Shown here: piece after piece, positions 33,701 to 44,019 of the stretch
Numbering within the stretch: position 1 is the first letter of the stretch
Layout: every line of letters starts with the position of its first letter
NCBI GenBank assembly: GCA_020631735.1
Contig: CM036197.1
Coordinates: 48,841,880 to 48,905,879, forward strand
DNA from: Saccharum officinarum
Taxonomy: Eukaryota > Streptophyta > Magnoliopsida > Poales > Poaceae
DNA length: 64,000 nucleotides
Direction: 5' to 3'
Program-made: the position numbers and the translations under genes
Notes under the pieces: generated by a model
What the model saw: the letters and a program-made list of their open reading frames with translations, nothing else
The model's database searches: none
What the model was told of the DNA's origin: nothing

Positions 33701-34772
33701 TCGACCGGCCAATGCAGGCCACGGGGGCGGCCGAGAAGGCGAGCGCGAGCACCGCTAAGCGAAGGGGAAGCGGATGCTCGAGACCGGAGGAGGCATGAAG
33801 GGCCAGGGAGCTCCGGCCATGCGCGCCGGCCAACGGCGGCCATGGCGGCAGCGGAGGAGGGGGCGGCCAATTGGCCCTCACCTGAGCTCGAGCGGCGGAG
33901 TAGAGGCGCACACGCGGTGGAGGGAAGCGGGGCAGAGCTGAGGCCAGGAGGAATCGGCCGGAGAAGCAGCCACGAGCGCGAACGGCGGTGGCGGAGCTCC
34001 GAGAGCCGGTGATGGCGCGGCGGTGCGCTGCTGCTGCTGCTGGCGGGGCGAGAGGAGGGAATGGAGGGAGCAGCCGAGGCGGACGAGCGCGCGGAGGGGG
34101 TAAGCGAGCGCGGTGCTGCGGGGGCCACAGGGGCGCATGTCGCGCGGCGTCGTCGGCGTCGGCCGAGCTCTGCCGCGGCGCCACGGCGTCACGCGCAGGC
34201 GCGCGCGGGAGGACGCCGGCGCGGGGCTACGGGCCAGGCTGGCAGAGCCGCTAGGCCGAAAAGGAGGCCGCGGCCCAGTAGGGAGAAAACGAATTTTCCT
34301 TTATAAATAATATTTTCAGATTTCCTTATTTGTTTCAAAATTGGATTTGGAGATGAAAAAGAGATTTTCAGAATTCTGACCCAAAATAAAAGTTGTTCAA
34401 AATTTTATTCTCTACAACTTTCATGTAGGGCATTTTTCAAAATTCTCAATAGATTTTGAATTTAGGATTTAAAGCTAAATTATTAATCAAAAATTTATTT
34501 GTTTACAATAGTTTTAAAACAAAATTTGAGAAAAACTTGAATTCAAGAATTGCTCCAAAAATCATGTTAATTTATTCTAGATTATTTAAAAATGCTAATA
34601 CCCAAAAGTATACTACCTTTTTGGCACTTACATCAAAGTTAGGGTTCTAATTATTTGCTTTTCAAGTTTAAATTTAAAAGAGCTATATTTCATGCAATGC
34701 TAGTCATGAAATGATGTTGAATGCTTTATGCTTTGAAATGCTAATGCATGCTTAACACACAGGGGTGTTACA
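30785..34772 (-). mobile_element. 5' LTR of the Tekay-like gypsy element, 3988 bp
   Basis: Bounded by TGTAAC and GTTACA. The last kilobase (33788-34772) matches the 3' LTR at 23129-24119. A GC-rich block at about 33430-34290 alternates with AT-rich sequence. ORFs inside are GC-skew artefacts with no family resemblance. The size is normal for Tekay-type LTRs of grasses. Confidence 0.88.
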
Positions 34773-34773
34773 G

Positions 34774-34896
34774 GTTCAATTTGGGTTCGTTTGACTGATT
34801 TCTTTCCGATCTAAAAATTTGAATCGAGTTCGAGTTGTTCTTCGTTTCTATTATCCCGATCTAGTCGTATTCATAAAACCGTGGCTCCGGTACCAT
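34774..34896 (-). mobile_element. Internal stub and primer site of a truncated copia element
   Basis: On the minus strand TGGTACCGGAGCC lies directly after an LTR end (34897) and resembles an initiator-Met primer site. The internal part is cut by the gypsy insertion after about 110 bases. Confidence 0.6.
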
Positions 34897-35414
34897 TGTT
34901 GGGTTTCGCTCTTCTTAGGTTCATTAGATCGGGTACATTAGTGGGGTACATGTTCATTTCATTGCATATAGAAACAACAATTCCTAGTACATGAACTACT
35001 GAGGAAAAGAGAGAGAGAAACAGAGAGAGAGGAGTATGAAACCACAGACCATCGAGAGCCGAAGTCGTAGCAGTGGGGTTGGTTGTCTCGTTCGCCGGCA
35101 GTGCCATCTGTGCGCCGGCAGCGACGGTCGGTGGAGACGGAGGCGGTGAAGTGACGTCGGGGTGGCGTTGCCGGCGTCGGTGAGGCTTCCCGTCGCTGGC
35201 AGCGCCCCTCTCTAGATCGGGTTAGGGTTTAGGATGTCGGTGGGGTGACTGGCGGCGCGGTGAACTTCGTACTACGAGCCCCGGCCCCCACCTTTCCTTT
35301 ATAGCGTTGTGCGACGGAGGCCCACCAACCATGTAGGGTTGGGCGCCCCCGATCAGGGCGCGAGAACAAGGCCCAAAGGCCGTTGGGCCTATTGGTGTGG
35401 AGATCATACTAACA
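34897..35414 (-). mobile_element. Copia-like LTR, 518 bp
   Basis: Plus-strand ends are TGTTGGG and CTAACA. It shares a layout and many blocks with the LTR at 45848-46273: CCGTTGGGCC near one end, a TATA-like box (TATAAAGG on the minus strand near 35290) and GACTTCCCGTCGC-type text. It is the upstream LTR of a minus-strand element. Confidence 0.65.
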
Positions 35415-35690
35415 TTTGTGAGACAATGATGCAATTTTGAAGGGGTTGGTGACCATGGTGAGACAAATATATATAAGTTCAGGGTCCAAGGTGACAACTA
35501 TATATGCAATCAAGGTGTTGATGAAAGAAATTGCAAGTTTAGGGGGCTCGGAGAGATGGCTGCACAAGTTCAGGGACCTCCTATACAATTTTCTGAAAGA
35601 AAAAAGAATATCGAAATTTGAGTTGAAGATGGCTTGCGAACGGGTGGTGTGCATATATACTTGTATCTGCAATGCTCTCCACCGAGCATC
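35415..35690. other. Unannotated spacer
   Basis: AT-rich sequence next to the LTR. Short ORFs only; nothing recognised. Confidence 0.4.
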
Positions 35691-37030
35691 CGGCCGGACG
35701 CGCGCCTTCGCTGAGCCTGCGGACCAGGTCTGACCGGCCTATTATTAAAAACTAGACGCTTCCACTAGTATGCCACTATGCCTCACGCCACGCGCCACTA
35801 CGCCTCGCACCTCGTGCAAGACCCGCTTCGCACCGCGCGGCCCTGTGCCTCACGCCTCATGCCGGACTGCCTCGTGCCGCGCACCCCGCCCATGCCATCC
35901 GTGCCTCACATCGCGCGCCACCGGCGCCTCACGCTGCGCTCCCCCGCGCCCACATCAATGAGGCATCATTGGGCGGCAGCAAGTAGATGAGCATATGTTG
36001 CAACAGTATGTTTTATGCGTTTCAGATGTATGTTGCATATGTTTCATCTAGATGTTGCAAAAGTAGATCTGGTGTTGCATATGTTGCAATGGCCATACAT
36101 GTGTGTTGCAAGTGTATGTTTCGAATGTTTCAGCTGTTTCAAACATATGTTTTCTAGTGTTTCATTTGGATGTTGCATATGTTGCAGTGGCTATACATGT
36201 ATGTTGCAAGTATGTTTTTCAAATGTTTCATCCGTTTCATGTGGATGTTGCATGTTTTCATCTAGATGTTGCATATATTGTTGTGGCTCTATACATATGT
36301 TGCAAGGGTATGTTCCAAATGTTTCACCTATTTTAGACGTATATTGCAAGTGTTTTATCTGGATGTTGCATATGTTGCGGTGGTTATACACATATGTTGC
36401 AAACGTAGATTTCAATTGTTTCACCTGGTTTCAATGTCGCAGCAGGTGCTACTCCCCACGCGCTCTGACTCGCGGGCATGCACGCGCTACATGTACCCAT
36501 CCAGCGCTACCTATCTTTGTCATGTGGGCCAGCTCTAATACTCGGACGTGCACGCAATGGGCGGTCATTGCCCAAATGGCCAAGCACTCCCTGGTCAAAG
36601 TGCATGCGCGTATGAGCGTCGGAGCGGGCCAGCACCCAACGCACGCAGAACCAGGCGCCCTGCACCACCAGGCTTGGTCCCTCACGACGGAGCATGCAAC
36701 TGGGTCAACACGGGTACACAGGCTATGCTCTCACCCTCTCTCTCGGATGCAGCTGGACGGGCTTCACACACATGTTCTCCCATGCAGGCGCAGCAGCAGC
36801 TGGCGCAGGGTGCGAAGCACACGGGAAGGCACAGCTACAGCATAGTAGCACACTCGGGATGTAGGAAGCCAGCAGGCGCAACAGCAGCACACGTGGACCT
36901 AGCAGCAGCAGGTGCGGAGCGCGAAGCATGCGGGCAGGCGCAGCAAGCCAACAGACGCAGCAGCACGCGGGTGTGCGGGCGTCCGAATGCGCATCCCGAC
37001 GCTAGCATGGCCCTACTTATATTCTCCACC
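35690..37030. repeat. TGTTGCA-rich degenerate repeat element, copy 1
   Basis: 35990-36440 consists of imperfect repeats of TGTTGCAAGTGT, TTTCATCTGGATGTTGCATA and TGTTGCAGTGGCTATACA. It is flanked by GC-rich stretches and ends near GGGCGTCCGAATGCGCATCC and CGCTAGCATGG. A related copy lies at 55840-56420. It is a repeat family of unknown class. The long ORFs across it are rich in Cys, Phe, His and Val by repetition and are not genes. Confidence 0.6.
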
Positions 37031-38225
37031 AACAGGGCTAGGCTAACATTTATAATATCTTGCCCTGAAGTTAGAAAATGCAACGTTAAAAAATTGTTTC
37101 ATAACTTTGTCAAACTGATGAGATCACACGGTTCGTAGTAGTCCAGATAAGGAGGAAACATGTATGATTATCATTATGAAATGACCTGTAAAAGTTTGAA
37201 ACTGAAGGCTAAAAAAATCTAAAAAGTGACCTCGCACGCATCATTCAGCCGTGCAGTGTCAAACTCGGCATGACTAGCTAGTTCTAAAAAAGCGCGCGAC
37301 TAGTCATGTTAGATTGGAACACTGTCGTGATCGGAGGCTTAAAAACCACGACATTGCAGCAAGTTCTCTGTTAGAAACCACAATCAAAAGGTTCCAGGGT
37401 CATATTTAACAGATATACTCATTGGACATAATCATCTACCTAGCAGGATTGGGTTAGTTTTCCCCTGAATCCCTCTCTCCCAACGCTGGACCCAAGCTGC
37501 CAGACACCTCATAAAATAAATACCAACAAACGTAGAACATGAAGAACAAGAAGAAAAAACATATGAGAAAACTTCTATACCCATTACAGTTACAGATGTG
37601 AGATATCCAAACGTGCAATCAATCTATTTTAAATTTTACCACACCTGTATAGGTATAGCTAAGAATACCAAAAGTTGAGTAGTGGTAAACTATATTTCTG
37701 AAAAAAACACAATTCATCTAGCAGGGGTAGCGCCAGAACAGAGGCAGAAGGCTGTTAATTGCACTGCTAGTTTTAGCATGTCTTGGTTCCAGGCATATAA
37801 AGAGTTTCTTTTTGTCGTTTGGACGACCTAATAACATCCATGCAATCATTGAATTTGAGACCACATAAAGAGAATGTTTACAACAGCCGACCGGAGTCAC
37901 CGCAGGAAGCAGGAACAAGCTATAGGTTGTGCAGCAGAATCTTGCCCAGAGCTACCAGTGCTACGTGCAGAACATGCATCTCTCGATCATACACTCATGT
38001 GGAGACACTGAGTTGTCATTCTTGGCAAGATTCGAGCACAACGAAAAAGGTGCGGACGGAGAGGATTCGAATATACACACGGAGAGCGATGGTTATGCGC
38101 AAAAGCTTTAGGCGGAGGGCACTCTAGCTCTGTGTGTATCCGTGGGTGGTGGGGCGGCCAGTGAGTGTCGCAATCGCATCTTGGATCTGATGAAGATGTC
38201 AATGATATGAGATAATAAATCACGA
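37031..38225. other. Non-coding stretch
   Basis: Mixed AT-rich and GC-rich intergenic sequence. ORFs of 60-100 aa overlap on both strands without family features. Nothing supported. Confidence 0.4.
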
Positions 38226-38444
38226 AAAGTTAGAATTTTTCTAACTGTAACACTTTCGTTTGTATTTGATAATTAATGTCTAATCATGACTAACTAGGCT
38301 CAAAAGATTCGTCTCGTGATTTATAACTAAACTATACAATTAGTTATTTTTTTATTTATATTTAATGCTTCATGCATATGTGTAAAGATTGATGTGATGG
38401 AGAGAGAGTGAAAAAATTTCAACTCTAGCATCTAAACAAGGCCC
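38226..38444. mobile_element. Truncated MITE, right part
   Basis: It holds GGCTCAAAAGATTCGTCTCG and ends CATCTAAACAAGGCCC, the inverse of GGGCCTTGTTTAGATG. The same family is seen more completely at 58152-58424. The left terminus is missing. Confidence 0.6.
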
Positions 38445-38688
38445 TGATAAACACATTGGAAGAGGAATATTACACTGAGTGGCATGCATGCATGAGAGCA
38501 GCGAATGGATAGAAATATTTAGAGTAGCTGATCCACGGAAACCGAGCGAGCGAAGCGTGACGGAAACAGACGCCGATCAGGATCAGCTGCCTTTCGCTTT
38601 TGCGCAAAGAGCTTCCGCTTTGGAGCACCAAGCAAGGTCGTCCACCAGGATCAGTGATAAGTCAATCTCGTCTGCAGCGGCTCAGAAG
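38445..38688. other. Spacer left of the hAT element
   Basis: No recognised gene. Together with 39367-39540 it formed one continuous host sequence before the hAT insertion. Confidence 0.4.
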
Positions 38689-39358
38689 TAGCCCTGGGCA
38701 CGAAAAACCGAGAACCGAGAACCGAACCGAAAAAACCGAGAACCGAACCGAAAAAACCGAACCGATCGGTTTCGGTTCCTAATTCGGTTCCAGAAATCCA
38801 GGAACCGAAATAACCTGGGTCAATTCGGTTCCAGGGTTCGGTTAACCGAATTAACCCGCAGGAACCGAACTTGTTTTCTTATTCCTCTTCATAATCATGA
38901 CCTCATCTACGCTTGAAACTTGAATAAGTGTGTGTGGTTGTGTGCTAGTGTGCTGTACGGCTGGAGCCTGGAGTGGAGGCTGCATGTTTCATTTCATTAC
39001 TGTTTGTTGTTTGAGTCTTTGAGAATTGTTATTTATTTGCCTTAGCATTTGAGAGAACAATCATATTGTGTGGTACTGTTTATTGTGATGCATTGCTCTT
39101 AAAATTATCCCTGTTGAGTGCATGAAAATGAGACAAAATGCTGCTGAAATTTTTAATTGAATGAGCTATTTTTTAAGTTCCTGAAAATTTCGGTTCCTTC
39201 GGTTAGAACCGAAACCGAACCGAAGGAACCGAAACCGAATTACCTCGGTTCCGAGATTTCTCAGGAACCGATCGGTTCCTTGTTCTGCTGGAACCGAATT
39301 AGCGGGGGAACCGAGGAACCGAACCGAACCGAACCGAAGAACCGAACGCCCAGGGCTA
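38689..39358. mobile_element. Non-autonomous hAT element, 670 bp
   Basis: Terminal inverted repeats TAGCCCTGGGC and GCCCAGGGCTA are flanked by a perfect 8-bp duplication CTCAGAAG (38681-38688 and 39359-39366), the size made by hAT transposases. Both subterminal parts are packed with GGTTCGG / CCGAACC motifs in direct and inverted order (38705-38870 and 39185-39350), a likely transposase binding landscape. The middle is AT-rich, without ORF. Confidence 0.92.
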
Positions 39359-39366
39359 CTCAGAAG

Positions 39367-40180
39367 ATTCTCCAATGCATGCGCTTTAATAATTCCCTAC
39401 TCGTTTTCCAAGCATACATGTAGTATAGACCGGGCTCTTCTTTCTTTCTTTCTTTTTAATAAAATAGAGAAAAAAAGAAATAGTAGCATGTGTCTTTCTC
39501 GATCGTGCGGTATGGTAGTACCTGCAGGAAGTAACGTGTTGGCACAGTGTGAATCTGCTCGTCACTGTTGCAAGCAAGCAACCAGCAAGCATGCATGGGC
39601 CAGGGCTATGGAGCCATCTAGCTTGCAATGACTGGGCTACAGGTGGAGGTGGTGGTGGTACCACACCACCACCCCGGAGCTCAAGGCCTCAAGCTAAGTG
39701 GCAGGCTCACTCGCTCAGTGGTCCAGCCAGTCCACGGCCGGGAATGGATCGGAGTCGCAGCACACACAGACAGCAGCAGCCACGCACACGAGGGGTGCGG
39801 CGACTGTGTGCGGAGTGCGCCTGGAACAGCAGCGCGAATTGGCCTCTTGCTCCTCTGCCCGGAGAGATGTGATCGGAAGGCGGTGATGGCCGGCGCGGGT
39901 GGCGCCATAGAATATAGATGCCGCTGCCATTTGCCGCCGGGTCGACTTCGTCGCCGCCTTTCGGAGTAGAGTCGTGAGAGAGACGCCAAAGGTTGAAGAT
40001 AGGGCGGCAGATTTCCCCCGAGTCGCCGCCTATCAACGCCTTTAGGCTTTATTCCTTCTCCTTCTTGCTTTGCGACCATTTGGGTTCACGTCCTGGTCTT
40101 GGCTTCATAATCACCAGCACCAGGCGTGCCACTTTGCGGATAGGCTGCCGTTTTCTGCCAAAACTTGCATCATTTTCCTC
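39367..40180. other. GC-rich spacer without a supported gene
   Basis: Overlapping ORFs of 70-130 aa on both strands (39550-40080), none with domain features. It could be a promoter or 5' end of a lost gene, but this is not supported. Confidence 0.35.
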
Positions 40181-40196
40181 CTCGGTACATGCACTT

Positions 40197-40340
40197 TTTT
40201 TTTATGAAACAGGAGGGGAGAACCCCTACTGGACTTTTATTAAAAGCTGAAGGTAAAGCTAAAATACAAAAAGCCTCTTAAGAAACAAAAAACGATAAAA
40301 AGAAAATAAGGTAAATTACAAATGAGAAAGAAGCCATAAA
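40197..40340 (-). mobile_element. Short LINE/SINE-type insertion with 16-bp target duplication
   Basis: The insert begins with a T-run (poly-A on the minus strand) and continues ATGAAACAGGAGGGGAGAAC, a text common at plant L1 3' ends. It is flanked by identical CTCGGTACATGCACTT at 40181-40196 and 40341-40356. This matches target-primed reverse transcription of a 5'-truncated copy. Confidence 0.75.
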
Positions 40341-40412
40341 CTCGGTACATGCACTTGTCTCTTGAGACCAAATGCTTAAGGTGTGTTTATTTGTTGTTGT
40401 CTCATATATATC

Positions 40413-40637
40413 CACTGATACATGCGTAACCTATTATCACTGTCATCTCTATCACGGTTGGATGATTTATAACCGACAGTTATAGGATAACACTGCCGAC
40501 TCATTAAAAAAATAGCTATCATTACCGGTTTAAACTAGCTAAGCACCGGTAGTGATAAATAAATATCACTATCGGATTTTTAACACCAATCGGCAGCGAC
40601 AGTTTTTATTGTCGGTCACCAACATCAACTGACAGTG
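40413..40637. mobile_element. Possible mini-CACTA element
   Basis: The left end is CACTGATACATGCGTAAC and the right end AACTGACAGTG (CACTGTCAGTT inverted), with internal TATCACTGTC and ACCGGTAGTGATA units in both orientations. No matching 3-bp flank is visible, so the boundaries are tentative. Confidence 0.45.
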
Positions 40638-40970
40638 CAACTAATTTTCAGACTCGAATTTCATCATCACATTCTTTTAACTAGAATCGTAGTCAACCAC
40701 TCCCCTTTTCCTTCTCCCTCGGACTCTAAACATATACCTCTCCCTCTGCTCTCTTCCTACATCCTCTCTCTCGGCCCTCTACTCTCCATTTCTCTTCTTC
40801 CTCAAACTTCCGTACATTATCTCTCTCTCTCCCCTTGTTGTGGTGCTTTTGCAGATACCATTCGCTCCCTCTCTCTCATCCTTCATCTCCCGGATCCAGG
40901 GGCATAGGCCATGGCAGAGGCTTGTGCAGCGGCGGGTGCGGCGGTGGCTGTACCGGCTTGGCATAGCTAT
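40638..40970 (+). other. Pyrimidine-rich leader-like sequence at the gypsy insertion site
   Basis: CT-rich sequence with an AG acceptor-like site (TTTTGCAG at about 40855) and an ATG at 40911 opening an Ala-rich reading frame. The frame is interrupted by the gypsy element at the GCTAT target and resumes at 51289. It may be the 5' end of an old gene; the evidence is thin. Confidence 0.3.
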
Positions 40971-41215
40971 TGTCACGAACCAACTATGGAGAGATGGAGT
41001 TCTACTGGAAAATGAAAGAACACGATGATGAACTCGACTACTCCGGAGAAGACGAGTTATTATTCTACTAGTATTTAGAGTATTCTGTTACAGTCTCAAT
41101 TCTCTTCCCCTCTCCTATGTGCTTTATATACCGGTGCTTACAGCTTTGCCAGGCAACGAGCCCGAACCTACCAGACGGCCCATCAGATAGCGATACGGCC
41201 CATCTTGGCGTAACA
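40971..41215 (-). mobile_element. 3' LTR of the second gypsy element
   Basis: 245 bp, TGTCAC...GTAACA. It differs from the 5' LTR by a few substitutions and a short indel (TTTAGAGTATTCTG against TTTGGCTG). Confidence 0.9.
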
Positions 41216-41300
41216 CTCCCCCTCGCTTAACAGCCGGCTTGACCTCAAGCTGGTGTCTTGTTGCCTTGCCACTTGATGTCGCTTGCTTCCTCCCAGGATC
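41216..41300 (-). pseudogene. Gypsy chromodomain end, right of the copia insertion
   Basis: The minus strand reads SWEEASDIKWQGNKTPA just before the purine tract. SWEE is the second half of a chromodomain whose first half (VLVKWTNLSD) stands at 46274-46310, so the two halves are 5 kb apart. Confidence 0.6.
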
Positions 41301-43000
41301 CGCAAGCACTTTCTTGTTACTTATATGTACAATACCTTTTAGTATGATTTCGGACTTTCTCCTTTACGACGTATAACTTTAATGTCAACGTGTTTGGCAG
41401 CACACTTGATCCGTTGTCTTAGGAGCAAACTACTAAATGGTTATTATTGTTGACAACCATTATCAATTTCGGGTACAAGTTTCTTAATCATTTTGCCTGT
41501 CCCGCAGCCTTATATCATGCTATACTATAACCTTGCATCACTGACGATGCTAAAACTATTTCTTTAGAGCTTTTCCACAATAAAACTCCAACTGCGAGTG
41601 TTAGCTACTATGTGGGTTTCACTAAACATCTTGCCATAAATTCAACATTTGTACCCACAACTACTTGAGAGTACTTGTTCTTTCCTTCTTAGCATGAGGC
41701 CGATATTTTAACTCTATTCCAGTGATCTATATCTGAACTGGACTTTTGCCAAAAACAACCCGGATATGTGAACTGTGTCAGGGTAAGGTCTTATCTTTGT
41801 ACTCATTAAGCTTCCAACAGCTGAAGCATATAGGACGTCCATCTATAACAATCTTACATTGCTTTTGGAACATTAAAATTCTCAAAACTATTACCCTGAC
41901 CATGGGAACAGGCGTAGGTTTACCCGCATAGATACTTTATTTCTTTAGAAACTTTTCTTAGCATGCCTATACGATAGTCCTAATACCCCTTTTTTATCTC
42001 AGTGAATTTTAATTCTTATAACGAGAGACATTTCACCGAGAACTTTCTTATTGAACCTTGAGGACAAGAACTTCTTCTCATACAGTAGATTGACATCACT
42101 ACTAACAGGTAAGATGTCATCCACATATATAGAATTAGAAAATGAATTTTCCATTCTATAACTTTATACAAATGCAATTGTCCTCTCATTTTCTTTAATC
42201 CAAAATTTCTAATTGACTCCTCAACTTTAAATGCTATTGTCTAGAGATTTGCTCTAGTCCATAAGAGATTTCTACAGGTGGCATCCCGTACGTTCTTTTC
42301 TTTCTATGACAAAACCTCTAGGTTGTGCCATGTAATCATTTTCATACAAATCCCATTGGAAAATGTCATCTTTACTTTCATCTGATGTAAGTCAGATCAT
42401 GATGTGCCATTAGCACTCATTGTAATATATTCATTCGCTTTGCGCAAAAACTTTTGATTCAAGTCGCGCTCTTCATCTTTACACATTCCCTTTGAAGTCA
42501 CATTTCATCTTGTAGACCCATCACAGCCTACTGTTTTGGCTCCTTAGGAATTTATTCTAGATCCAAAATATTATTGGTATTATCGATTCCATTTCATCTT
42601 TCTTTGGTTCTTGCCACTTGGACGAGTGAAGGCCTCTCATGACTTCTTCAAATTAGGTAGGATTTCCCTCAATTTGAATTTCACTAACATAGACTTTATA
42701 GTCATCAGAAATATCTAATTTTCTTATTCTTTGAGACTTTCTGGGGCCTCAGTTATTAGCATTTCTTGACCTTTATTGCCAAAAGATAATTGATTTTACA
42801 AGGTCCTGTGTAATAAGATCCTTGTTTACATTATTCATTCTCCTTGCGGAGTTAAGTACTTTTGTAACATGCTCCCCCAGATTGTCCTATATTCAAACTT
42901 TTTTATTTTGGGTTTAATCTGCTAAAACTCAGTGCATTTAGCACCGTCGGTATGAATACTGACTAACTATGCTATCTTTCTATTGGAACTGTAAAAGTGC
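41290..43000 (-). pseudogene. Copia reverse transcriptase and RNase H, heavily decayed
   Basis: Landmarks on the minus strand: NG-LYEND-YMAQP-like text near 42330-42370, IYVDDIL at about 42105-42125 (the catalytic YVDD), LYASAVGSLM at about 41820-41850, DIDHWNRVK, EAAGQAKWL-like KAAGQAKWLRN near 41510, KHVDIK and EKVRNHT near 41370. Many stops and frame changes occur; no ORF of 60 residues survives in most of it. Confidence 0.75.
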
Positions 43001-43169
43001 ATGGATTTAGCTATTTATTTACTTTAGGGGTATCGATATTATGACCGTCTTACTCCCCCGACGATCACATTTATCTTTTATAGATCACTTTAGTATGCAT
43101 CGCATTGTCTGAATTATGTAGAAGTATCTTTCTTAATTGTCTTTCTTAATTGATCTCATCTTTCTCCCC

Positions 43170-43680
43170 CTCGAAATGTGGTACAAACCTTTCTACCACA
43201 ATTTCAAAAACTATTCAGAACTCTTGTGAATGAGGAAACTTTGATTACTTACTTCATCCACATGATGACATCATGCAAATGAAATTATTTCTTAATTCGT
43301 ATGGGAGTACTTTTCCCCCATTTCACTTCAAGAACTCAATAGAGTCTTTTATCATTAATACTTTCGCAAGTCACACTTGCATGTCATTCTTATCTCGAGG
43401 TTCGTCTGTAACTTTCTGTTCTCCTTAAACTCATTAAGTGCTTAATTACTAATGACACAATAGAAGAGCACTGTCAAGCACATGAGTCATCACAACTTTC
43501 TCCTGCCGTGCAGGAGAAGTACTATGCCAAACTTCTCCCGCCATGCAGGATTGATTAATACAAGTACTATACCAACTTTACCCCGCCATACGGGTATTTT
43601 CTCAAACTTTTCCCGCTATGCGAGATAATTTTCTTGAAGGGACATAAATGTCAATATTGGCTCATATTCAATCATCAAAT
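43170..43680 (-). repeat. Hairpin-rich region, group B (short perfect hairpins)
   Basis: Hairpins by arm: 43177-43183/43194-43200 (TGTGGTA/TACCACA), 43261-43266/43270-43275 (CATGAT/ATCATG), 43366-43371/43375-43380 (GCAAGT/ACTTGC), 43498-43505/43511-43518 (TTCTCCTG/CAGGAGAA). Three related copies follow at 43536-43550, 43579-43596 and 43611-43625, with the pattern TCCYG-CCATG-CRGGA. No ORF crosses the region. Confidence 0.7.
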
Positions 43681-44019
43681 TTAGAAATAAATCTGAATAC
43701 TCTTTAACACACGTGCTTAGTCCGACGTTGGTCAAATTAAACATGCATGTCACTTATTACATTTCATATCACGATGATAAAAACTAAAACTATATACATA
43801 AAAGACATCTTTTAGAATAAACTCTTAATGCTTTCTTTAAAGAGAACGAAGTCCCTTATACATTGGCCTTCTTTCTGCAAAAAAAAATGCACTTTTCATG
43901 AGTCACAAGTACCCAGCTCATTTCCTTTTCATCCTTCAAGAATAAAGACATGAAGTTCTTTGTCTGAAAAACATTAATCAATAATCATCAATAATGTTCA
44001 TTAAACTTTTAAAACTTTA

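Larger units (their letters stand above)
23129..34772 (-). mobile_element. Ty3/gypsy chromovirus, Tekay-like, with extra H3-tail ORF
   Basis: Minus-strand order: 5' LTR 34772-30785, primer site TGGCATCGGAGC (30782-30771, two bases after the LTR), extra ORF (29999-28948), gag (about 28583-27400), protease, reverse transcriptase/RNase H, integrase with chromodomain (to 24130), purine tract, 3' LTR. The LTR boundaries TGTAAC...GTTACA are clear. Gag-pol has several single-base frameshifts and one in-frame TAG, so this copy is defective as read, although the protein motifs are well preserved. The left target site is lost in the gap, so no target duplication can be checked. Confidence 0.9.

Noticed and set aside
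33421..34254. Long Ala/Arg/Pro-rich ORFs on both strands
   Set aside because: They lie in the GC-rich block of an LTR; the second LTR carries the same block. They are composition artefacts.
36015..36845. 276-aa Cys/Phe/His-rich ORF
   Set aside because: Made by the TGTTGCA repeat read in frame; no conserved domain.
39549..40079. Possible gene in the GC-rich spacer
   Set aside because: Several ORFs of similar length on both strands, none with splice support or domains.
43498..43518. Rho-independent-like terminator
   Set aside because: This is a nuclear plant sequence, and the hairpin is one of a series without a U-tract.
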